Assembly: GCA_964638715.1 (NCBI GenBank)
Contig: CAZWZF010000102.1
Span: 1 to 8,043, forward strand
Origin: JBAXQQ01 sp037131695
Lineage (GTDB): Bacteria; Armatimonadota; Hebobacteria; CAIYQO01
DNA: 8,043 nt
Reading direction: 5' to 3'
Shown piece by piece: positions 1 through 5,025 of this stretch. The notes beneath the pieces are model-generated. The model made no database searches. It saw only the letters and a list, made by a program, of their open reading frames with translations, and had not been told where the DNA came from. Each line of letters starts with the position of its first letter. Position 1 is the stretch's first letter. A program made the position numbers and the translations under genes.

Positions 1-1155
1 TGCTATAGAACTTTTATTCTTATCTATTAACCGATAACTGAGAGTAGTATTCACCGGAGCGAGATTTGAACCAGGAATTATGACAGCCTGTCGAGTTGTT
101 GGCAGCGACCATGTATTGTCACTATTTAAAGTGATGCCATTTTTCGTAACGGCATCTATCAGCTCCGGTACAGTATGAATATTCAAACTATTAATTGTAC
201 TCAAAACTGGTTGTGAATTTGTTCCGTATAATGTTGTTATAAACGTTGCTAAAACATCGTCCTTGTGAACCGTTTTGTAACCCTCGAGAGTGCCACCATC
301 TTTCCCATCTTTCAGACGAGATTGAACCTCATTCTCAAGAATATTCATCTGACTCATAAACAGAAAGCGTATGTTCGGGTCAGTAATAAATCCGTTTATC
401 ATTAGTGGAATATTTGAGCTTGAGGCATTATCTTCCTGTACATTTTGACTTATTTCCTGTCCTATTTCGGTGCCGGATGTCACCATTGAGCCAAAAGTCA
501 TAGCAGCCAGTAAAGATGTCCAGCCTTGCGCGGCACCACCTAATTCAACCGGTAATTGCATAGTTGGCACATCAACTTTAGCGACGCGTACAACACCTTG
601 ATTTGCTTCATCAGGTACGCTGATTACTGTTACACTGGCTGTCTCACCAGCAGAAATATCGGCTGATCCTTGAATATTAGTTATAAGGTTGGTATTAGGT
701 TCTACAGCTACAACACCTTCCAAAACTGTTACCTGGGTGCTGCCGTCGGCTTTTACTGCAACAATGAATATAGTACCTTTCGCTGTTGCAGTAGTGGTCG
801 GGGTTTGTACAGTGGTATTGCTGCCTTTAGCTACCTGAATCCATACCGCGCCTTCTTTTAATTTAATATTGCGCAACTCTTTTGTCTGCTGTACAACCAG
901 GTCAGTACGTTCATTAATACGCAGGATGGACTTGTCTTTAAAATGAACTTCTGCCATTGACCTTTTGAGTGTGCGTACTCCCTGCTGGTCAGTAACGGCC
1001 TGGTTTTCCTTAGCATCTATCCAGGTCGCGTTTGCACCATCTGTAATCGCACCTGTCGATACCTTCACCATGCGGGTGATATTTAATGTTCCGACAACCT
1101 CAGCAGCATGGGTTGTTAATGCTGCCAATAATAACGCTAAAATGATTTTTTTCAT
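1..1155 (-). CDS. FecR-domain exported protein, C-terminus cut by window edge
   Basis: The minus frame stays open from the ATG at 1155 to base 1, giving 385 residues without a stop, so the C-terminus lies outside the window. Residues 1-18 form a Sec signal peptide: KK, then a hydrophobic IILALLLAAL core, then THA-A as the likely cleavage site. Residues about 60-155 read as a FecR domain (PF04773 type): a beta-rich stretch with FKDKSILRINERTDL, LKEGAVWI, a T-rich segment leading to TAKGTIFIV, and VTVLEGVVAV. The rest, about 190-385, is not recognised. An in-frame ATG lies two codons upstream (1161), but GGGAG would abut it directly; the spacing of 6 nt favours 1155. The gene follows the CHASE2 cyclase by 52 bp on the same strand and is probably co-transcribed. 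There is no sigma factor or TonB receptor gene beside it, so a classical FecIR role is not supported. It is probably a periplasmic partner of the cyclase (inference). Confidence 0.85.
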   Translation of the reverse strand, partial: MKKIILALLLAALTTHAAEVVGTLNITRMVKVSTGAITDGANATWIDAKENQAVTDQQGVRTLKRSMAEVHFKDKSILRINERTDLVVQQTKELRNIKLKEGAVWIQVAKGSNTTVQTPTTTATAKGTIFIVAVKADGSTQVTVLEGVVAVEPNTNLITNIQGSADISAGETASVTVISVPDEANQGVVRVAKVDVPTMQLPVELGGAAQGWTSLLAAMTFGSMVTSGTEIGQEISQNVQEDNASSSNIPLMINGFITDPNIRFLFMSQMNILENEVQSRLKDGKDGGTLEGYKTVHKDDVLATFITTLYGTNSQPVLSTINSLNIHTVPELIDAVTKNGITLNSDNTWSLPTTRQAVIIPGSNLAPVNTTLSYRLIDKNKSSIA

Positions 1156-1176
1156 ATCCATCTCCCTGGGAAATAT

Positions 1177-1190
1177 TTCAACCTGTTGAA
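1177..1190. repeat. Short perfect inverted repeat between cyclase and fecR-like gene
   Basis: TTCAAC (1177-1182) and GTTGAA (1185-1190) are perfect complements around a 2-base centre, flanked by AT-rich sequence. It lies in the 52-bp gap, just upstream of the Shine-Dalgarno sequence of the FecR-domain gene. It could be a small operator or an mRNA element that tunes translation of the second gene. A loop of 2 nt is too tight for a stable RNA hairpin, so a DNA-level site is as likely as an RNA one. No T-run follows, so it is not an intrinsic terminator. Confidence 0.35.
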
Positions 1191-1207
1191 TTATAAATAT
1201 ATTAGCA

Positions 1208-3250
1208 CTAATTCGCCAGATTATCTACACTATTTTTAGGTTCATCATACCATTTTACAACTTTATAACATGCAACGGGGTTAGTTTTGCCTTTCAGCGT
1301 AACTTCACCCAACGATTCTACATCCATATACTGTTCTAATTCCAGAAATGTCGGGTGGTCAATAACAACATCCGGCTTACCTGTGACACCTTGTAAACGC
1401 GATGACAGGTTGACGGTATCGCCAATAATGGTGAACTCGTGGCGCTGTTCACTGCCGACATGACCAGATACCAGCGGTCCGGTGGTGATGCCAAATCCGC
1501 TGGCAAGCGAAAACATGGTGCCGTCATCATCCGGGAATTGTTCAAGAGAAATATCCCGCATCTTAACAGCAGATTTCACCGCGTGATAAGCGGCGTTTTC
1601 CTGTGGAATAGGCGCGCCGAATACCACCAGAATACCATCGCCAAGAAACTTGTCGATGGTTCCACCTTCCTGATAAATAACACTGGTCAAACGGCTAAGG
1701 TGTTTATTTAATAATCGAACTACCTGTTCTGGCGGATGCGCCTCGGAAAACCCGGTGAAGTTGCGAATATCGCCAAATATTACAGTTGCGTTAATGCGGC
1801 TTGCTCCCATATTCCCTTCCTGACGCAATATCGTTTCCAATACCGCCGGACTGACATATCCCGCCCATTTTTTCTTCAAGTTTCCACGTTCAACCCATGA
1901 TATTGATCCTGCGCCAACAAGAATGAATAAAGATGGAATTACCCATGGAAGAAAGAAATTATTCAACTTAAATAAGAAAAACGATAATATAAAATATATC
2001 AGTACTGATGTTAACAGCAATACAGGACCACGCCAGTTCATAAAATGCCGTACCAGATAAGTCGCCAGCAGGGAAAATATGAAAGTGATTATCCAGACAA
2101 TTTTCCCATTTGCAGTAGTGATAAATGAACTGGTTTCTAAAGCATTAAATATCTGTGCCTGCACCACAACTCCAGGTATTCTATCAGTATATAATCCGCT
2201 GTTATCATTTGATGACAATTTATCTAGGTTAATTCGTGAATAATGGGTATATGCGGTATTAAAATCCTCACCCAATGCCTTGGTTAGTTGTGCGCCGGTA
2301 GTGCCGATAAATACTACCTTACCTTTAAACGTTCCCGGTTTCGTAGCTAACTTGCCATCTTTTCCGACTACCTGGTCAAACCGTGCCATGGGAATAGCAT
2401 TCAAGCCGCCTGGCAAATCAATATATGTTGATGGTATCTCTTTAAACATTACCGGATCCATTGAAGTAGGACCTGTTCGCGGGATTTTCAGCTTTCCGGC
2501 AATAACAAAATCTTTCTCTACTTTAATAGGTTTCTCGTCGTTGGGATTGCCGTTTATAGCAAGGTATACGCCTAATGGCAGCGACGGAATCCACTCATCC
2601 TGGTGGTTCATTGTTGGCACCATTCTCCGCACTACTTTATCAGAATCCGGGTCAACTTCTGCTAACCCTTCTTTTGCCCATGCTTCAAAATCAATGCCTA
2701 ATTTATCATTATAATATGGAAACTCAGCAGCACGGCGTTTTTCAGTCGCACTGCGATCAATACGACAGGTTAACACAACCGGCACATGTTTTTCTCCCGC
2801 GTAAAGCAGTGCTTCATGCAATAGCTTGTCTTCTTTGTATCCCGCCAACCCATCAGGAGTTAAACTTTCAACATTCTCAGCTGTTCTCATAGAGTAATGA
2901 CTGGGATCGCTAAAAAGCACGTCATAACCGATAGCTTTTACACCATCATCAACTAAATTACGAATAGCTTGTGCATGCAGCGACCGTTTTGGCGGCCAGG
3001 GTTGTCCAAATGTTACTTCGCATTGCCGGTCATAACCCAGAACCATCAGGTTTGGGTCAGCCTGTTTTTCACCACGAAGAGCAAACATCATGTCATAACC
3101 AGATAATTCGATACCATGCAGCAATGCAAGCAAATTAATATTTACCGGCGGATCCCAAACCACAGCAGTTAGCGTCGCCACTAAAGCAGCAAGTAAAATG
3201 GTAGATATTTGGCGTTTAAATGGTATCTCAGGAAACTTGGGTAATTTCAT
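1208..3250 (-). CDS. CHASE2-domain class III adenylate cyclase, membrane-bound
   Basis: Predicted to make cAMP from ATP at the inner membrane; 680 residues. One N-terminal membrane helix (about 16-32) is followed by a long extracytoplasmic CHASE2 sensor (about 35-375, with WPPKRSLHAQAI and GYDVLFSDPS). Three helices follow (about 383-400, 408-428, 432-451), then the linker YVSPAVLETIL and a C-terminal cyclase domain (about 485-665). All catalytic residues expected for class III are visible: metal-binding D494 (FGDIRNFT) and D538 (FLGDG), the adenine-reading pair K534 and T607 (class IIIb pattern), and transition-state residues N614 and R618. It should therefore be active and prefer ATP over GTP. 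The start at 3250 has GGGGAG 7 nt upstream; an ATG five codons earlier (3265) overlaps that site. The FecR-domain gene follows by 52 bp. CHASE2 is a known extracellular sensory domain, but its ligand here is unknown. Confidence 0.93.
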   Translation of the reverse strand: MKLPKFPEIPFKRQISTILLAALVATLTAVVWDPPVNINLLALLHGIELSGYDMMFALRGEKQADPNLMVLGYDRQCEVTFGQPWPPKRSLHAQAIRNLVDDGVKAIGYDVLFSDPSHYSMRTAENVESLTPDGLAGYKEDKLLHEALLYAGEKHVPVVLTCRIDRSATEKRRAAEFPYYNDKLGIDFEAWAKEGLAEVDPDSDKVVRRMVPTMNHQDEWIPSLPLGVYLAINGNPNDEKPIKVEKDFVIAGKLKIPRTGPTSMDPVMFKEIPSTYIDLPGGLNAIPMARFDQVVGKDGKLATKPGTFKGKVVFIGTTGAQLTKALGEDFNTAYTHYSRINLDKLSSNDNSGLYTDRIPGVVVQAQIFNALETSSFITTANGKIVWIITFIFSLLATYLVRHFMNWRGPVLLLTSVLIYFILSFFLFKLNNFFLPWVIPSLFILVGAGSISWVERGNLKKKWAGYVSPAVLETILRQEGNMGASRINATVIFGDIRNFTGFSEAHPPEQVVRLLNKHLSRLTSVIYQEGGTIDKFLGDGILVVFGAPIPQENAAYHAVKSAVKMRDISLEQFPDDDGTMFSLASGFGITTGPLVSGHVGSEQRHEFTIIGDTVNLSSRLQGVTGKPDVVIDHPTFLELEQYMDVESLGEVTLKGKTNPVACYKVVKWYDEPKNSVDNLAN

Positions 3251-3257
3251 ATTGACG

Positions 3258-3263
3258 CTCCCC
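3258..3263 (-). promoter_or_regulatory. Shine-Dalgarno sequence that decides the cyclase start
   Basis: GGGGAG on the minus strand sits 7 nt before the ATG at 3250. The upstream in-frame ATG at 3265-3263 overlaps this site and has no purine-rich sequence of its own at a suitable distance, so the start is placed at 3250. Confidence 0.7.
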
Positions 3264-3288
3264 ATGCGGGTTAAATTAGATAATTATT

Positions 3289-3305
3289 TATATCGCATAT
3301 ATCGC
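3289..3305. repeat. Direct repeat of TATATCGC upstream of the cyclase
   Basis: TATATCGC occurs at 3289-3296 and again at 3298-3305, a 9-bp period, about 40 to 55 bp upstream of the cyclase start codon. This is where the core promoter would be expected. AT-rich -10-like strings (TATAAA, AATAAT) are nearby, but no convincing -35/-10 pair stands out. The repeat could bind a regulator of the cyclase/fecR unit or be chance in AT-rich sequence. Confidence 0.35.
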
Positions 3306-3340
3306 TGGAAAAGTGATTGCTATAAACTTGGGGTGGTTTT

Positions 3341-3371
3341 TGAAGTTTAAAATTAGAAGAGAAAAACTTCA
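3341..3371. repeat. Inverted repeat between yraN and cyclase
   Basis: TGAAGTTT (3341-3348) and AAACTTCA (3364-3371) are perfect 8-bp complements around a 15-base loop. A second, competing 7-bp pairing uses AGAAGAG (3355-3361) with CTCTTCT (3372-3378). Either could form in the mRNA after yraN. Neither is followed by a T-run on the minus strand, so a role in transcription termination is only weakly supported. Confidence 0.35.
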
Positions 3372-3395
3372 CTCTTCTCTCTTCACTCTTCTCTC
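3368..3395. repeat. Tandem 14-bp repeat after yraN
   Basis: TTCACTCTTCTCTC occurs twice head to tail (3368-3381 and 3382-3395) with a partial third unit starting (TTCA), ending five bases from the yraN stop codon. Such exact short tandem repeats arise by replication slippage and may vary in copy number between strains. On the minus strand the tract is purine-only apart from T (GAAGAGAGAAGAGT). Confidence 0.75.
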
Positions 3396-3400
3396 TTCAA

Positions 3401-3793
3401 TCACATTCCGCTGATAAATGCTTCGATATGCCTTATATCTACTATTTTACCATATTTAGTTGCGATTACCTCTACTACATCGTATTGAATTGGGGTTTCA
3501 TCAATTTTTTTCATTTTCAAGTAACGCCTGGCGGCGCGAGTTACCCTTTTCTGCTTTGACTCGTTCACTGATTCGCCGGGGGTAATGAATGCGTCGCTGG
3601 TGCGGGTGCGCACTTCAACAAATATCAGCGTGTCTCCCCGACTGCAAATCAAATCTATTTCGCCATTGGTTACCCTGGCGTTGGCTTCGACTAATCGATA
3701 GCCTTTGGCGCGCAGCATTCGCGCGGCATGGCGTTCACCCAGCGCGCCAATTTCTGCCCGGGTCAATTCAACTTTTTGCCAGGGCCAACGCAT
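3401..3793 (-). CDS. yraN: YraN family (UPF0102) endonuclease-fold protein
   Basis: 130 residues, normal for the family. The family has a PD-(D/E)XK nuclease-like fold; its cellular role is not well established. The hallmarks are present in order: the helix with LGERHAARML (E20), GEIDLI (E45, D47), FVEVRTR (E60, R62) and the SVNESKQKRV helix (about 75-84). An Arg in place of Lys in the VEV-K/R motif also occurs in the E. coli protein as I recall it, so this is not a defect. The start at 3793 has AAGGA on the minus strand about 9 nt upstream. The protein is probably cytoplasmic; no signal peptide or membrane helix is seen. In enterobacteria yraN sits with rsmI, lpoA and diaA; here it lies between rph and the cyclase, separated from rph by a 314-bp repeat-filled gap, so it may have its own promoter. 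Confidence 0.9.
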   Translation of the reverse strand: MRWPWQKVELTRAEIGALGERHAARMLRAKGYRLVEANARVTNGEIDLICSRGDTLIFVEVRTRTSDAFITPGESVNESKQKRVTRAARRYLKMKKIDETPIQYDVVEVIATKYGKIVDIRHIEAFISGM

Positions 3794-3850
3794 GATAATT
3801 TATCCTTATCTGAAGAAAGTTTCTGTTTTCAGTTTTCGGTTTTTTGACAG

Positions 3851-3868
3851 GATTAACATGATTAACAT
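3851..3868. repeat. Tandem 9-bp repeat GATTAACAT
   Basis: GATTAACAT is repeated exactly twice and followed by GATTTT, preceded by TTTTTGACAG. This reads like the common intergenic repeat of the form 'gacaggattaacatgatt...' found scattered in many environmental genomes (recollection, not a search). It forms part of the repeat mosaic in the yraN-rph gap. Confidence 0.7.
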
Positions 3869-3875
3869 GATTTTG

Positions 3876-3898
3876 GTCACTTCGGCAAGCTCAGTGAC
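3876..3898. repeat. Inverted repeat GTCACT/AGTGAC
   Basis: GTCACT (3876-3881) and AGTGAC (3893-3898) pair around an 11-base loop that contains GGCAAGCTC. The 'cggcaagctcagtgac' string resembles a family of small hairpin repeats frequent between proteobacterial genes. No T-run follows on either strand, so it is not a standard terminator. Confidence 0.5.
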
Positions 3899-3925
3899 AT
3901 TTATAAAATACTCACTTAATTCTAA

Positions 3926-3942
3926 TGTGGGCTTTGCCCACA
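3926..3942. repeat. Perfect hairpin TGTGGGC-TTT-GCCCACA
   Basis: A perfect 7-bp GC-rich stem (3926-3932 with 3936-3942) closes a TTT loop. It would fold stably as RNA or single-stranded DNA. It lies in the non-coding gap upstream of yraN. No poly-T follows on either strand. It is best read as a REP-like dispersed palindrome. Confidence 0.6.
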
Positions 3943-3948
3943 ACACAT

Positions 3949-4039
3949 AATTATTCACCACAAAAGATCGCAAAAAATCACAAAAGAAGAATTTATTAAA
4001 ACTCTTTGTGTTCTTTGTGCTCCTTTGCGGTGAATAATT
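3949..4039. repeat. 91-bp imperfect inverted repeat, MITE-like or long hairpin
   Basis: The two ends are an exact 11-bp inverted repeat, AATTATTCACC (3949-3959) and GGTGAATAATT (4029-4039). Inward of this the arms stay similar for about 35 bases: the left reads CACAAAAGATCGCAAA and the right, reversed, reads CGCAAAGGAGCACAAAG, with a shared CACAAA core repeated along each arm. The whole could fold into one long imperfect hairpin. It encodes no plausible protein. The 'caccgcaaaggcacaaagaa' type of sequence is a widespread intergenic repeat in environmental bacteria (recollection). No target-site duplication was recognised. Confidence 0.6.
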
Positions 4040-4107
4040 GCCCATTACATTAATTTACAAATAAGTTGTTTTATTTTAACGTTCTTTGGGCTTAAGGTAC
4101 TAACAAA

Positions 4108-4833
4108 CTACTTGCTCATTACTTTTTTCTGTTCTGCCGCAATTTCTTTGATGCCGCCTTCAGCTAAATCCAGCATGGTGTTCATTTCAGAACGGCTGAA
4201 TGGCAGGCCTTCCGCGGTGCCTTGAATCTCAATCAATTTGCCGCCGCCGGTCATAACCACGTTCATGTCTACTGCCGCCCGGCTGTCTTCGCTATAACAT
4301 AAGTCCAGCATTGGCAGACCATCGATAATTCCCACGCTGATAGCGGCGACGCTGTCGAATACCGGCAGTTTATCGCCGTGCAGTTTGCCGCAGTTGCGCA
4401 TCCATACCAACGCCTCATGAAGCGCGATATAGGCGCCGGTGATTGACGCTGTACGAGTGCCGCCGTCGGCAGAAATTACGTCACAATCCAACGTAATAGA
4501 GCGTTCACCCAACGCGCTGGTATCAATAACCGAACGCAGAGCGCGGCCGATAAGCCGCTGAATTTCCATCGAGCGGCCACTGGGACTGCCCTTGGTTACT
4601 TCACGTTGCTGTCTGGTATTGGTGGCGCGGGGCAGCATGCTGTATTCAGCCGTCACCCAACCTGTGCCGCTTCCCTTTAAAAATGGCGGGACCCGGTCTT
4701 CAACGCTGGCGGTGCAAAGCACCTGGGTTTCACCCAGCCATATCATGCAAGACCCTTCGGCATGTTTCATTATGCCATTGTCCAGTTGTAAAACACGCAA
4801 TTCATTATCGCGTCGCCCGTCTGCTCGTGTCAT
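4108..4833 (-). CDS. rph: Ribonuclease PH
   Basis: Phosphorolytic 3'-to-5' exoribonuclease that trims tRNA precursors, releasing nucleoside diphosphates; it normally works as a ring-shaped hexamer in the cytoplasm. 241 residues, close to the usual 238 or so. Visible hallmarks: N-terminal RADGRRDNELR (3-13), LPRATNTRQQRE (67-78), GRSMEIQRLIGRALR (86-100) with the catalytic-site Arg at 87, the phosphate-binding GGTRT (124-128), acidic residues D177 and D183 in LDLCYSEDS, and EIQGTAEGLPFSR (202-214). No key motif is missing and the frame is intact, so it should be active. The start at 4833 has AAGGAA 8 nt upstream. The usual neighbour rdgB is not here. The 192-bp gap from glmS carries repeats and no clear promoter, so whether rph is read from the glmS promoter is unclear. 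Confidence 0.96.
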   Translation of the reverse strand: MTRADGRRDNELRVLQLDNGIMKHAEGSCMIWLGETQVLCTASVEDRVPPFLKGSGTGWVTAEYSMLPRATNTRQQREVTKGSPSGRSMEIQRLIGRALRSVIDTSALGERSITLDCDVISADGGTRTASITGAYIALHEALVWMRNCGKLHGDKLPVFDSVAAISVGIIDGLPMLDLCYSEDSRAAVDMNVVMTGGGKLIEIQGTAEGLPFSRSEMNTMLDLAEGGIKEIAAEQKKVMSK

Positions 4834-4858
4834 TTATTTGTTCCTTTTTTCTACAAAC

Positions 4859-4909
4859 AACCACCTTACATAACTCCCCTCCTTGACAAGGAGGGGGCAG
4901 GGGGTGGTT
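4859..4909. repeat. Nested palindrome upstream of rph, REP-like
   Basis: The inner part is a perfect 9-bp stem, CCCCTCCTT (4876-4884) with AAGGAGGGG (4888-4896), around a GAC loop. An outer inverted repeat AACCACC (4859-4865) with GGTGGTT (4903-4909) encloses it. A T-run (4908-4913) follows on the plus strand, so it looks like a plus-strand terminator, but no plus-strand gene precedes it. It lies in the transcribed leader of rph if rph is read from upstream. The 'cccctccttgacaaggagggg' string is a familiar dispersed repeat in several bacterial phyla (recollection). Effect on rph expression is possible but not shown. Confidence 0.65.
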
Positions 4910-4941
4910 TTTTATTTACATTCATATTTTCAAGATAAAAA

Positions 4942-4964
4942 CCCTAACACCTAATCCCTAACAC
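4942..4964. repeat. Direct repeat CCCTAACAC
   Basis: CCCTAACAC occurs at 4942-4950 and 4956-4964 with CTAAT between, a 14-bp period. On the minus strand this gives three TTAGG-type units in a row. It resembles a common intergenic repeat of environmental genomes and is not evidence of a telomere. Confidence 0.55.
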
Positions 4965-4990
4965 TTACTCTACTGTAACTACAAATCCGT

Positions 4991-5007
4991 GCGGGTTACG
5001 AACCCGC
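4991..5007. repeat. Perfect hairpin just after glmS
   Basis: GCGGGTT (4991-4997) and AACCCGC (5001-5007) pair perfectly around ACG, beginning 18 bases after the glmS stop codon on the minus strand. The position suits a terminator or mRNA 3'-end stabiliser for glmS, but the sequence after the stem on the minus strand (ACGGATTTG) lacks a real T-run. The surrounding 'gtagggggcgggttcgtaacccgc' form resembles a dispersed palindromic repeat, so a REP-like element is the more cautious reading. Confidence 0.5.
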
Positions 5008-5025
5008 CCCCTACGCGCCTACTCC

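Noticed and set aside
670..1189. Short plus-strand open frames (670-861 and 965-1189)
   Set aside because: They lie antisense to the FecR-domain gene, whose frame is continuous with a signal peptide and recognisable domain; their translations look like random frames.
1439..2892. Several plus-strand open frames opposite the cyclase
   Set aside because: Shadows of the cyclase gene, which has all family motifs over the same stretch.
3841..4039. CRISPR array
   Set aside because: The repeats here are short, adjacent or inverted, with no regular unit-spacer-unit pattern.
3806..4045. 79-codon minus-strand open frame between yraN and rph
   Set aside because: It is made almost wholly of the tandem and inverted repeats found in this gap, and its peptide resembles translated repeat sequence rather than a protein.
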